A stretch of 35,403 nucleotides of DNA from JACVRW01 sp036519295. GTDB taxonomy: Bacteria > Actinomycetota > Thermoleophilia > Solirubrobacterales > Thermoleophilaceae. The DNA lies in contig DATDLN010000184.1 of NCBI GenBank assembly GCA_036519295.1, positions 1-35,403 of the forward strand. The letters run 5' to 3'. Numbering within the stretch: position 1 is the first letter of the stretch; every line of letters begins with the position of its first letter. Position numbers and translations under genes: made by a program. Below the pieces are notes generated by a model, which was not told the DNA's origin, ran no database searches, and saw only the letters and a program-made list of their open reading frames with translations. Below, piece by piece: positions 15,900 through 23,972 of this stretch.

Positions 15900-17030
15900 A
15901 TGCAGGTGACGGCTCCCGACCCCGACCAGCTGCGCAAACTCGCGGAACTGCGGCTGGACCGGCCGGTGGTCCTCAGCCTCTACCTCGACCTCGACCCGAC
16001 CGAGTTCGCCACGCCGCCCGCTCGCGCCACCGCCGTGCGCTCGCTGCTCGACGAGGCCGAACGCAAGGTCAAGGAGCGCGACAACCTGCCCCACGAGGAC
16101 CGGATGGCTCTCGAGGGTGCGCTCGAGCGCACGCGCACCTTCCTGGAGCGCGAGCTCCCGACCGACGGAGCGCACGCGGTCGCCGTCTTCGCCAGTCAGC
16201 CGGTGGATCTCTTCGAGACGCTCAGGCTCCCGCGCTCGGTGCGCAGCCGCGTGGCGATCGGACGCTCCCCGCTGGTCGGGCCGCTGGCACGGCTGGCTCG
16301 GGGCGAGCGCTGGTGCGTCGCGCTCGTCAACCGCCGCAACGCGCGCATATTCCGGGGCTCGCCCGACGGTCTCCGCGAGATCCAGCAGATCCACGACACC
16401 GTCTTCGGCCAGCACGACCAGGGCGGGTGGTCGCAGGCGCGCTACCAGCGCGGGATCGAGAAGGAGAAGGCCGACCACCTGAAGCACACGGCCGAGGAGC
16501 TTATGCGCCACTTCAAGCGGCGCCCCTTCAAGCGATTGATCACGGGGGGTCCGCGCGAGGTCGTCGCGGACTTCGAGCAGAAGCTTCACGGATACCTCAG
16601 GGAGCGCCTGGCCGGTCGTATCGAGGTCGACGTCGACACCGCATCGCCAGACCAGGTGCTGGCGGCGGCGCAGCCACGCTTCGAAGAGCTCGAGCGGGAG
16701 CGCGAGGCGGAGGCGCTCGAGCGGCTCGGCGAGCGCGGCGCCTGGGGGCCGGGGGAGGTGCTGCGCGCGCTGAACGAGCGCCGCGTCGAACTGCTCCTCC
16801 TCGACGAGCAGTTCTCGGAGCCCGGCAGCCAGTGTCCGGAGTGCGGCTGGCTCGGTCCCGCTGACGAGCGGCGCTGCCCGGTCGACGGCACGGCGCTGGT
16901 CGGCCTCGACGACCTCACCGATGCGGCGATCGAGCTGGCCCTCCAGCAGTCAGCCGGCCTGCTCGAGGTGCGCCACAACCGCGACGCCCTGAGGGCGCAC
17001 GGCGGGGTCGCCGCCCTCCTCAGGTTCTGA
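15900..17030 (+). CDS. baeRF / Vms1-Ankzf1-like peptidyl-tRNA hydrolase family protein
   Basis: 376 residues. It resembles the bacterial archaeo-eukaryotic release factor (baeRF) proteins, relatives of eRF1 and Vms1 thought to act on stalled ribosomes. Features are the N-terminal VVLSLYLDLDPTEFATPPAR, the central WCVALVNRRNARIFRG followed by the helix YQRGIEKEKADHLKHTAEEL, the loop RLITGGPREVVADFEQ, and a C-terminal zinc-ribbon-like CPEC...RRCPVDG with three cysteines and Asp in the fourth place. ATG 15900 has AAGGAGG (15886-15892) seven bases before it. Its end overlaps the convergent MarR gene by 11 bases. Assignment rests on overall resemblance; direct activity is unproven. Confidence 0.8.
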   Translation: MQVTAPDPDQLRKLAELRLDRPVVLSLYLDLDPTEFATPPARATAVRSLLDEAERKVKERDNLPHEDRMALEGALERTRTFLERELPTDGAHAVAVFASQPVDLFETLRLPRSVRSRVAIGRSPLVGPLARLARGERWCVALVNRRNARIFRGSPDGLREIQQIHDTVFGQHDQGGWSQARYQRGIEKEKADHLKHTAEELMRHFKRRPFKRLITGGPREVVADFEQKLHGYLRERLAGRIEVDVDTASPDQVLAAAQPRFEELEREREAEALERLGERGAWGPGEVLRALNERRVELLLLDEQFSEPGSQCPECGWLGPADERRCPVDGTALVGLDDLTDAAIELALQQSAGLLEVRHNRDALRAHGGVAALLRF

Positions 17031-17472
17031 TCGGGGGGGCCGAGCGCTCGGTGTGCTCGAGTGCGGCGCGCAGGGCGTCCCGCAGCGCGTACTGCTGGTC
17101 GAGCGAAAGCGCGGCGATCGCGGGTGGCGGCTGGCTCATCTGCCGCCACGCCGCCTCGCGGACCCGCTCGCCCTCGTCGGTCAGGGCGAGCAGCTTCACG
17201 CGCCGGTCGTATACGGCGGGACGACGCTCGATCAGCCCCCGTGCCTCGAGCCGATCGACGATCCCGGTCACGTTCGACGCGTCGCAGAAGAGCTTCCCGG
17301 CGAGCGAGCTCATCGGCAGCTCCGCTCCGGGCTCGATGAGGCGCAGGGCGTGCAGCTGCATCGGGGCCAGGCCGAGCTCGTGCGCAAGCGCCATGAAGCG
17401 GGGCTTGTTGGCCTGCATGATCCGCCACAGCAGCCCCCAGGCCTCCTGGGCGGGATCCTTGGTCGGGGCCAT
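17020..17472 (-). CDS. MarR-family transcriptional regulator
   Basis: 150 residues. Winged helix-turn-helix: LAPMQLHALRLIEPGAELPMSSLAGKLFCDASNVTGIVDRLEARGLIERRPAVYDRRVKLLALTDEG. Long terminal helices would make the dimer. It is divergent from the ABC exporter operon across an AT-rich 73-base spacer and is its likely repressor. Its 3' end overlaps the baeRF gene. Confidence 0.92.
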   Translation of the reverse strand: MAPTKDPAQEAWGLLWRIMQANKPRFMALAHELGLAPMQLHALRLIEPGAELPMSSLAGKLFCDASNVTGIVDRLEARGLIERRPAVYDRRVKLLALTDEGERVREAAWRQMSQPPPAIAALSLDQQYALRDALRAALEHTERSAPPIRT

Positions 17473-17501
17473 GGTCGAGACAGATGATAATCGAAGGTAT
17501 A

Positions 17502-17536
17502 GATAATTGACAACTTCAAATATTGCCTGCTAGGGT
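17502..17536 (+). promoter_or_regulatory. Promoter of the ABC exporter operon
   Basis: TTGACA (17507-17512) and TAGGGT (17531-17536) are 18 bases apart, and the ATG at 17546 follows after nine bases with no ribosome site, so the mRNA is probably leaderless or nearly so. TTGA-N5-TCAA (17507-17519) overlaps the -35 box and could be part of a MarR site. Confidence 0.55.
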
Positions 17537-17545
17537 GCGCCGCTC

Positions 17546-18565
17546 ATGAGTACGGCTGCAATCGAGACCTACGGCCTCGTACGCGAGTTCAAGAAGGGAC
17601 CGCGCGCCGTCGACGGAATCGACCTGAGGGTCGAGCCGGGAGAGGTCTACGGCTTCCTCGGTCCCAACGGCGCCGGCAAGTCCACAACGGTCCACATGCT
17701 CACAACGCTGCTGCCGCCCACCGAGGGCTCGGCGCGTGTGGCGGGCCACGACGTCGTGAAAGAGGGCGCGGCCGTCCGGGCCGCCATCGGCGCCGCCCTC
17801 CAGGAGGCGGCGCTGGACCCGTTCCTCACGGGACGCGAGCACATGAAGCTGCAGACCGCGCTGCACGGCATGCGGGGCGAGGACGGGCGCCGCCGCGCCG
17901 ACTCGCTGCTCGCTCGGGTGGGCCTCATCGAGGCGGCCGACCGCAAGGTGCGCGGCTATTCGGGGGGCATGAAACGGCGGCTCGACCTGGCGCTTGCGCT
18001 GGTGCACCAGCCGCGAATCCTGTTCCTCGACGAGCCCACCACGGGACTCGACGTGCAGAGCCGCAGCGCGCTCTGGGCGGAGGTGCAGCGGCTCGCGTCC
18101 GACCGCGGTGTGACCGTCTTCCTCACGACGCAGTACCTCGAGGAGGCCGACGTGCTCGCCGACCGCGTGGGCATCATCGACCACGGGCGGATCGTGGCCG
18201 AGGGCACGCCCGAGGCGCTCAAGGCGGAGATCGGCCGCCCGAGCGTCGAGGCGGTGCCGGCCGACCCCGCCGACCTCGCGCGGACGAGGGAGGTGCTGGC
18301 GCGCTTCGGCGAGGAGGTGGCCTCGTCGCCCAAAGGCGCAGCGGTTCGCCTCTCGGGCGGCGACGCCCAGCTGGCCGAGGTCGTCCGCGCACTCGACGCC
18401 GAGGACATCCGCGTGGAGCACGTTCAGCTCCACGCGCCGACGCTCGACGACGTCTTTCTCGCCAAGACGGGTCGTTCGCTCGAGGGCGCAGGGGACGGCG
18501 GCGAGGAGCAGGCCGCTGCCGCGGACGCCGGCGCGAGCCGGCAGCTGGCGGGGCAGGAGGCATGA
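17546..18565 (+). CDS. ABC transporter ATP-binding protein (DrrA-like)
   Basis: 339 residues. Walker A GPNGAGKST, Q-loop in GAALQEAALDPFLTG, signature YSGGMKRRLD, Walker B ILFLDEPTTGLD and a C-terminal DrrA-type extension (SVEAVPADPADLARTREVL ... TLDDVFLAKTGRSL) are visible. It energises the two permeases that follow with overlapping start codons (ATGA at 18562-18565). The family exports hydrophobic drugs or lipids such as daunorubicin. MarR control from the divergent gene is inferred. Confidence 0.93.
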   Translation: MSTAAIETYGLVREFKKGPRAVDGIDLRVEPGEVYGFLGPNGAGKSTTVHMLTTLLPPTEGSARVAGHDVVKEGAAVRAAIGAALQEAALDPFLTGREHMKLQTALHGMRGEDGRRRADSLLARVGLIEAADRKVRGYSGGMKRRLDLALALVHQPRILFLDEPTTGLDVQSRSALWAEVQRLASDRGVTVFLTTQYLEEADVLADRVGIIDHGRIVAEGTPEALKAEIGRPSVEAVPADPADLARTREVLARFGEEVASSPKGAAVRLSGGDAQLAEVVRALDAEDIRVEHVQLHAPTLDDVFLAKTGRSLEGAGDGGEEQAAAADAGASRQLAGQEA

Positions 18566-19344
18566 GCCGATCGACGCTCGCCCTGCAGGTGGGCATGCTC
18601 GCCCGCCGCTCGGTGGTGCGCACCATGCGGCAACCGGCCATGATCGTGCCGGCGCTCTTCTTCCCGCTGCTGCTGCTGGCGATCAACAGCAGCGGGCTCG
18701 ACTCGGCCACCAACCTGCCCGGCTTCCCCACCGACTCCTACTTCCAGTTCGCGCTCGCGATCGCCTTCGTTCAGGGCGCCCTATTCTCGGCCAACAGCGC
18801 CGGCACCAACGTCTCCGCCGACGTGGAGACGGGCTTCCTCAACCGGCTGTCACTGACACCGCTTCGACGCGTGGCGCTGCTGCTCGGCCAGCTGGCCGGC
18901 ATCCTCGCGCTGGGGCTGATTCAGGCCGTGACCTTCCTGGCCGTCGGGGTCGTGTTCGGCGCTGGCATTCAGGCGGGCGTTCCCGGAGCGCTCGTGATCG
19001 TCGCGCTCTCCCTCCTCATCTCGCTCGGCTTTGGCTGCATCGGCGCCTTCGTGGCGCTGCGCACCGGCTCCGGAGAGGCAGTTCAGGGCATCTTTCCCCT
19101 TCTGTTCGCCGCGCTCTTCCTCTCCTCGATGGCCCTGCCGCGCAACCTGATCGAGACCGACTGGTTCCAGACCGTCGCGACCTGGAACCCGGTGTCGTAC
19201 ATGCTCGAGGGCATTCGCTCCCTGGTGATAACTGGCTGGGACGGTGAGGCGCTGGCGCTCGGCTTCGCCTGCGCCGGAGGCCTGGCGGTGCTGACGCTGG
19301 CCGCCACTTCCTCGGCACTGCGCACGAGGATGGCGCGCACATGA
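18562..19344 (+). CDS. ABC-2 type permease
   Basis: 260 residues with about six membrane helices and the ABC2_membrane pattern: an N-terminal cytoplasmic segment, then LFFPLLLLAINSSG, a conserved middle region (VETGFLNRLSLTPLRR) and a C-terminal WNPVSYMLEGIRSLVITGW motif. It probably forms a heterodimer with the next gene product and works with the DrrA-like ATPase. Start overlaps the upstream stop (ATGA), as does its own end with the next start. Confidence 0.92.
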   Translation: MSRSTLALQVGMLARRSVVRTMRQPAMIVPALFFPLLLLAINSSGLDSATNLPGFPTDSYFQFALAIAFVQGALFSANSAGTNVSADVETGFLNRLSLTPLRRVALLLGQLAGILALGLIQAVTFLAVGVVFGAGIQAGVPGALVIVALSLLISLGFGCIGAFVALRTGSGEAVQGIFPLLFAALFLSSMALPRNLIETDWFQTVATWNPVSYMLEGIRSLVITGWDGEALALGFACAGGLAVLTLAATSSALRTRMART

Positions 19345-20117
19345 GCCGCGGCAGTTTCACGTCGGTGGCGTTGGCCGTGGGCCGGCGGAACGTCCACAAC
19401 TACTTCACGAACCCGGCGATGATCATCCCCGGGCTGCTCTTCCCGCTGTTCTTCTTCACCGCCTTCGCGGGTGGCCTGTCACGGGTGGACTCGGTGCCGG
19501 GCTTCGACTATCCCGCCGGGTACACGGCCTTCGTGTACGGATTCGTCCTGCTTCAGGCCTCGGCCTTCGGCGGAATCTTCACCGGGTTTTCGATCGCGCG
19601 CGACTTCGAGTCGGGCTTCTCGCGCCGGCTGATGCTCGCCGCGCCGCGGCGCAGCGGGATCATCGCCGGCTACTGGGTGGCCGCGGTCACGCGCGCGATG
19701 TTCAACGTGCTGCTGATCACGGCGGTCGCGCTGATCGCCGGCCTCGAGATAACCGGCGGCCCGCTCGACCTGCTCGGTCTATACACGCTCGCGCTGATCG
19801 TCAACGCCGCCGCGATGCTGTTCGGCAGCGGCGTGGCGATGCGGCTGCGCACGATGCAGGCCGGGCCGGCGATGCAGGTGCCCGCCTTCCTCTTCCTGTT
19901 CCTGGCGCCGGTCTGGGTGCCGTACGACCTGCTCGCCGGCTGGGTCCACGCTGCCGCCACGGTGAATCCGATCACGCTCGTGCTCGAGGCGGGGCGCGGC
20001 TTCATCGCGGCCGACCCGGTGAAGGTGCTGCCCGCGTTTGCCGTGGCGCTCGGCCTGGCGGGGACCAGCGTGCTCTGGGCGCGCGGCGGATTGCGCAGCG
20101 CCGAGCGCGCCGCGTGA
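19341..20117 (+). CDS. ABC-2 type permease
   Basis: 258 residues, paralogous to the preceding permease. It has about six membrane helices, with GLLFPLFFFTAFAGG, DFESGFSRRLMLAAPRR and the C-terminal VNPITLVLEAGRGF block. As the third gene of the exporter operon it is translationally coupled to the second. Two different permease chains suggest a heterodimeric channel. Confidence 0.92.
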   Translation: MSRGSFTSVALAVGRRNVHNYFTNPAMIIPGLLFPLFFFTAFAGGLSRVDSVPGFDYPAGYTAFVYGFVLLQASAFGGIFTGFSIARDFESGFSRRLMLAAPRRSGIIAGYWVAAVTRAMFNVLLITAVALIAGLEITGGPLDLLGLYTLALIVNAAAMLFGSGVAMRLRTMQAGPAMQVPAFLFLFLAPVWVPYDLLAGWVHAAATVNPITLVLEAGRGFIAADPVKVLPAFAVALGLAGTSVLWARGGLRSAERAA

Positions 20118-20133
20118 GAGTACGCTGCGCGCC

Positions 20134-20550
20134 ATGGGGGACGAGGTAAACGAAGTCGTCGAGGGCGACGGCTACGCGCTCGGCAACATCGACGCGCTTG
20201 GCGAGGGCCCGGGCTTCCGCAAGGTTCGCCGCGCGCTCGGGGTCACCGCCTTCGGCGTCAACGCGATCGAGCTCGCGCCCGGCTACGAGACCGGCAGGCA
20301 CTATCACGAGCGCCAGGAGGAGCTGTACTTCGTCCACCGCGGACAGATCGAGATGACGTTCAACGACGACGCCACGCACCTCCTCGGACCGGGCGGCGCC
20401 GCGCGGGTCGACGCGGCCACCGTCCGGAAGATCAAGAACGTGGGCGAGGAGTCCGCCGTCTACCTGGCGGTTGGCGGCGAGGGCGGCTACGTGGGCCGCG
20501 ATGGCAAGCTGCCCGAGGGCGAGACCAGCCGCTTCGGCCGATCCACCTGA
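20134..20550 (+). CDS. Small cupin-domain protein
   Basis: 138 residues with one cupin barrel. The metal-binding motif 1 reads GRHYHERQEELYFVHRGQIEMTF, and motif 2 is LGPGGAARVDAATVRKIKNVG, where the usual histidine is absent. ATG 20134 is seven bases after TACGCT (20121-20126), a leaderless layout; a longer frame from 20038 runs back into the permease and is unlikely. Single-domain cupins have many roles; none can be assigned. Confidence 0.83.
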   Translation: MGDEVNEVVEGDGYALGNIDALGEGPGFRKVRRALGVTAFGVNAIELAPGYETGRHYHERQEELYFVHRGQIEMTFNDDATHLLGPGGAARVDAATVRKIKNVGEESAVYLAVGGEGGYVGRDGKLPEGETSRFGRST

Positions 20551-20556
20551 GCACCG

Positions 20557-21285
20557 GTGCGGCCGGTAAGGATCGGCTGCTCGGGCTGGAACTACGACGA
20601 CTGGCGCGGGCGCCTCTATCCGGAGGGGGTCGGGAAGGGGCGCTGGCTCAGCCGCTACTCCGAAGTGTTCGACACAGTCGAGGTCAACTCGACCTTCTAC
20701 CGGCTCGCCTCACCAAAGGCCGTTGCGCGCTGGGTGGAGCAGACCCCGCCGGGCTTCCTCTTCGCCCTGAAGGCCAGCCGCTACCTGACTCACATCCGGC
20801 GGCTTCGCGATCTCGGGCAGGGGATCGAGCGCTACTACCGGAGCATCCAGCCGGTCGTGGACTCCGACAAGTTCGGCCCGATCGTCTGGCAGCTGCCTGC
20901 GAACTTCCGCCGCGACGACGAGGTGCTCGCGCGGGCGCTCGCCGCGCTGCCCGCCGGACGTCACTGCTTCGAGTTCCGGCACGAGAGCTGGTTCAACCCG
21001 CAAATCTACGAGCTGCTCAGCCGGCACGGCGCGGCGCTCGTGATCGCCGATCATCCGAAGTGGCCCTTCCAGGCGCGCAAACTGACCACCGACTGGACGC
21101 TGCTGCGTCTGCATCACGGCCACCGTGGCAGGCGTGGCAACTATTCGGAGCGCGAGCTGGAGGAGTGGGCGCGCCGCATCGCCCAGTGGCGGCGCCGCGC
21201 CGAGGTGCTCGTCTACTTCAACAACGACTGGGAGGGCTTCGCGGTCGACAATGCTCGCTCGCTTGGCCGGCGGTTGGCGAGGTGA
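20557..21285 (+). CDS. DUF72 (YecE-like) TIM-barrel protein
   Basis: 242 residues. DUF72 motifs are clear: RIGCSGWNYDDWRGRLYPEGV at the start, VEVNSTFYRL, FLFALKASRYLTH, CFEFRHESW, and the final VLVYFNNDWEGFAVDNA. The family forms a TIM barrel of unknown activity. The GTG start is seven bases after the cupin stop, so the two may be co-transcribed. Confidence 0.92.
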   Translation: MRPVRIGCSGWNYDDWRGRLYPEGVGKGRWLSRYSEVFDTVEVNSTFYRLASPKAVARWVEQTPPGFLFALKASRYLTHIRRLRDLGQGIERYYRSIQPVVDSDKFGPIVWQLPANFRRDDEVLARALAALPAGRHCFEFRHESWFNPQIYELLSRHGAALVIADHPKWPFQARKLTTDWTLLRLHHGHRGRRGNYSERELEEWARRIAQWRRRAEVLVYFNNDWEGFAVDNARSLGRRLAR

Positions 21286-21360
21286 GATCAGTCGTTGAAG
21301 TTGCGGACCCAGCGATTGGCACGCAGCCTCTCGCGCTGCCCTGCGGGGCGGGCCGCTCGC

Positions 21361-22170
21361 TCAGGCGGCCTCCGCGGCCGTCTCCAGGCGCTTGAGGGCA
21401 CGCCGCAGCAGGCGCGAGACGTGCATCTGCGAGTAGCCGATCCGCTCGCCGATCTCGCGCTGGGTCAGGTCGTCGACGAAGCGCAGCTCGAGCACCTTGC
21501 GCTCGATGTCCGGCAGCGCCTTCCAGGTGGCGGCGATCGCGTCCCTGCTCTCAACGAGCTCGTAGGCGGAGTCGTCCTCGCCCACAAGCTCCACGAGCAG
21601 GGCAGATTCGCCGTCCTCCCGGGCGACCGGCGCGTCGAGCGAAGCGGTCTCGTAGCTCGCGGCCGCCTCGCTGGCCTCGAGCACCTCCTCGACGGAGAGG
21701 CCGAGAGCCTTCGCCACCTCACGCACCGTGGGCGAGCGCCCGAGGTACTTCGACAGCGTCTCCGTCTCGCGGTTGACCGTCATGGCCCGCTCCTGAAGAC
21801 CACGCGGGACACGCAGGGCCCAGCCCTTGTCGCGGAAGTGGCGCTTGAGCTCGCCGAGGATCGTCGGCGCCGCGTAGCTCGTGAATTTGGTTCCGCGCTC
21901 CGGCTCGTAGCGGTCCACCGCCTTGATCAGGCCGAGGTTTGCGACCTGCAGCAGGTCTTCAAACGGCTCGTTTGTGTACCGGTAGCGGAGCGCCAGCTCC
22001 CGGGCCAGCGGGAGGAACCGCTTTACGAGCTCCTCGCGGGCGTGAAGGTCGCCGTCCGCGTGATAGCGAATCAGCAGACCTCGCTCGGCCTCCTGGAGTT
22101 TGACTCGATCACAGTTAGGGCGGCGACGATGACGCGGTCGACCCGGCGCCGCGGGCATTGCGGTTGCCAT
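21361..22170 (-). CDS. SigB/SigF/SigG-type (group 3) sigma-70 factor
   Basis: 269 residues. Region 2 is LVKRFLPLARELALRYRYTNEPFEDLLQVANLGLIKAVDRYEPERGTKFTSYAAPTILGELKRHFRDKGW, region 3 begins LRVPRGLQERAMTV, and region 4 ends in ELRFVDDLTQREIGERIGYSQMHVSRLLRRAL. This is the stress/sporulation group that is usually held by an anti-sigma factor, but no anti-sigma or anti-anti-sigma gene is in the window. ATG 22170 has GGAGGT eight bases before it. An upstream in-frame ATG at 22254 has no ribosome site. Confidence 0.93.
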   Translation of the reverse strand: MATAMPAAPGRPRHRRRPNCDRVKLQEAERGLLIRYHADGDLHAREELVKRFLPLARELALRYRYTNEPFEDLLQVANLGLIKAVDRYEPERGTKFTSYAAPTILGELKRHFRDKGWALRVPRGLQERAMTVNRETETLSKYLGRSPTVREVAKALGLSVEEVLEASEAAASYETASLDAPVAREDGESALLVELVGEDDSAYELVESRDAIAATWKALPDIERKVLELRFVDDLTQREIGERIGYSQMHVSRLLRRALKRLETAAEAA

Positions 22171-22358
22171 GCTTTGGACCTCCGTCCTGTTGACGTTAGG
22201 TCCGCAGCACAGCCAGTCCAGCTGACGACCGCGCGTCGTCCCCTTCCGACCCACTGTCGCCCCGTGGCAGAGCCAGGCCCGTAGCGACAGCGTTGCGTTG
22301 GTTTTCTCCGCCTGGGGTGCATCCTAAACCCGTGAGACAGGTCGGTCAGTCCACGGAG

Positions 22359-23033
22359 TTATCCCTCCACCCCGGTCACATGGTGCGGCGTGCCAACGGG
22401 CTTCGACTCCGGCGAGCCACGCTGACGCAGGTACACCGCGAGGATCGCCATCGAGCCGACGGCGAGGAACTCGGACTGCCAGTTCTGGAGCGTCTTCTCC
22501 CAGAAGTCGGCGCTGCCGAGGTAGTGGATCCACGAGACGGTCTCCTCGTGATGGTCCAGCTGCTCCGAGTTGTATTCGGTCACGCCGGTGATCGATTGCG
22601 CGAACCAGGTGCCGATCCAGATGCACCCCATCACCAGCAACAGAGAGTTCTCGTAGACGCGTCGGCTTAGTCCCTCGGCCTTCGCCCACGGCGGGGAGTT
22701 CTCGCGGGCGTGCTCGCCGACCAACTGATCCTCGTCGGACTGCCGGCCCTCTCTGCCGAGCTCCTTGGACTCGGGCGAGCCGCGCTGGAGCAGCCAGACG
22801 GTCAGGAGCATGAAGAGCGTGAACTGCAGGTACTCGGATTGCCAGTTCTCCATCACGGCGACGCCGAACGCCGACGAGGTGAGGTATCGCCCGAGCGAGA
22901 TGTGGGGATCGCCGTGCCGGTCCTGCTCCTCGTTGAACACGGCATGCCCGGCGATTGCCTGGAAGACGAGCGCGCCGAGGAAGAGTCCGAGGAATGCCAG
23001 CGACAGGCCGTTGTGCTTGATGAACCGGCGCAC
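22359..23033 (-). CDS. DUF6766-type membrane protein, internally duplicated
   Basis: 224 residues with four membrane helices in two copies of one unit. Residues 9-29 match 129-149 (NG/NSL...FQAIAG against FAQSITG), and NWQSE at 63 and 184 is followed in both copies, at the same spacing, by RGSPESK (84 and 205). The link between repeats is charged and polar. It begins with GTG 23033, two bases after the stop of a 27-residue membrane miniprotein, so translation is coupled. The name DUF6766 is from memory; function unknown. Confidence 0.82.
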   Translation of the reverse strand: MRRFIKHNGLSLAFLGLFLGALVFQAIAGHAVFNEEQDRHGDPHISLGRYLTSSAFGVAVMENWQSEYLQFTLFMLLTVWLLQRGSPESKELGREGRQSDEDQLVGEHARENSPPWAKAEGLSRRVYENSLLLVMGCIWIGTWFAQSITGVTEYNSEQLDHHEETVSWIHYLGSADFWEKTLQNWQSEFLAVGSMAILAVYLRQRGSPESKPVGTPHHVTGVEG

Positions 23034-23035
23034 GG

Positions 23036-23119
23036 TCAGTTGTGCAGCAGCCCGATCACCGAGAAGTAGACGATCCCCAGCGTGATCAGGACGAGGTAGG
23101 TGACGAACATGACTCGCAT
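23036..23119 (-). CDS. 27-residue single-helix membrane miniprotein
   Basis: A short frame of 28 codons on the minus strand: ATG at 23119, TGA at 23036-23038. The product begins MRVMFVTYLVLITLG, continues with a hydrophobic stretch and ends IGLLHN, giving one membrane helix. GGAGGG lies six to seven bases before the ATG. It sits three bases after the lipoprotein stop and two bases before the DUF6766 start, so all three look like one operon. The good ribosome site, membrane-like composition and tight packing support a real gene. Confidence 0.75.
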   Translation of the reverse strand: MRVMFVTYLVLITLGIVYFSVIGLLHN

Positions 23120-23122
23120 CTC

Positions 23123-23536
23123 TCAGCCCTCCAGTTCGCAGTCGTAGGGTCGGCCGGGCTCGCCGCGGGTGCAGCCGGCCGCGGAGATCTTCCAGCCCGC
23201 CGGGCCCTCGTTCAGGAAAGTGACGCCGCCCCCGACGAGGTCCACGGACCCGGAGCGCACGTACACGCGCGACTTCGCGGCCGTGGCTCCGCGCGGCAGG
23301 TCGAGGCGGAGGATCGCCTCCTCACACGGCGCCTTCTCCTGGCGTTCGAGCGTGCTCTTGGCGGTTGCGCTCAGCTCGCCGCACGCGGCACGCCCGTCGT
23401 CGCGCCCGATCGCCACCTGGAACCTTTCCGCGACGGCCGCGGCGTCCCGCTCCTCATCGGTCTCGCCACATGCGACGCCGCCCAGGCACGAGATCGCCAG
23501 CGCCGCCGCGACCCGCAGGACTCCCCGCTCCGCCAT
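23123..23536 (-). CDS. Secreted or lipid-anchored protein of unknown function
   Basis: 137 residues. A signal peptide (VLRVAAALAISCLGGVAC) ends at a probable lipobox with Cys23; Cys17 is a second candidate. The mature part begins with charged residues, has AAVAERFQVAIGRDDGRAACGELS, and holds four more cysteines (53, 72, 122, 133 approximately) that may pair outside the membrane. Shape and start resemble small NTF2-like lipoproteins of actinobacteria, but I do not recognise a named family. First gene of the operon with the miniprotein and DUF6766. Confidence 0.72.
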   Translation of the reverse strand: MAERGVLRVAAALAISCLGGVACGETDEERDAAAVAERFQVAIGRDDGRAACGELSATAKSTLERQEKAPCEEAILRLDLPRGATAAKSRVYVRSGSVDLVGGGVTFLNEGPAGWKISAAGCTRGEPGRPYDCELEG

Positions 23537-23692
23537 CGGGATCGCCGTACCCCGCTAGTGGTGGCCGGAAACGAGCGGGAAAGGGGGCGGTTGGAGCTCC
23601 CCCAAGCGGTTGACGCTATTACCTGAAAGGGCTAACCTGCCTGCCTCCCAGTCGACGCCGGCGGTCGCCGCGGCGCGCGGGGGGAGGAGAGA

Positions 23693-23881
23693 TTGGCCTA
23701 TCTGAATTGCCCGACGTGTCGGCTTACGGTGTACAGCCCGGCGCCCTCGCTGAGCGCCGAGGAGTGCCCGCGCTGCAGAGCCAGGCTCGGGCAGGTCAGC
23801 CGCCTGTTTCGCTCGGCACTGCCGCCGCGCCTGCTCGAGGCGTCCCGCCGCGAGCGCCGGGACGCGGGGCAGCGCGGCTAG
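23693..23881 (+). CDS. Small zinc-ribbon protein
   Basis: 62 residues. Two CxxC knuckles (NCPTC near residue 6 and ECPRC near 25) would hold one zinc ion; an Arg-rich tail follows. It starts with TTG at 23693 preceded by a strong GGGGAGGAG, which is why I accept this rare start. No partner is evident; topoisomerase IB follows after 90 bases. Confidence 0.65.
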   Translation: MAYLNCPTCRLTVYSPAPSLSAEECPRCRARLGQVSRLFRSALPPRLLEASRRERRDAGQRG

Positions 23882-23972
23882 CTCGTTCCCGCGGCTCCCG
23901 CCGGCGGAACCCACGGGCGGTCTCCACGGCGGCTCCCGGCGGGCAAGGTGCCTAAACGTCGGTCAGGGGGGA

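Noticed and set aside
21286..21360. Peptide tail (RANRWVRNFND, stop at 21288) on the minus strand downstream of the sigma factor
   Set aside because: It looks like a protein C-terminus, but the frame has no start and runs into the sigma gene in another frame.
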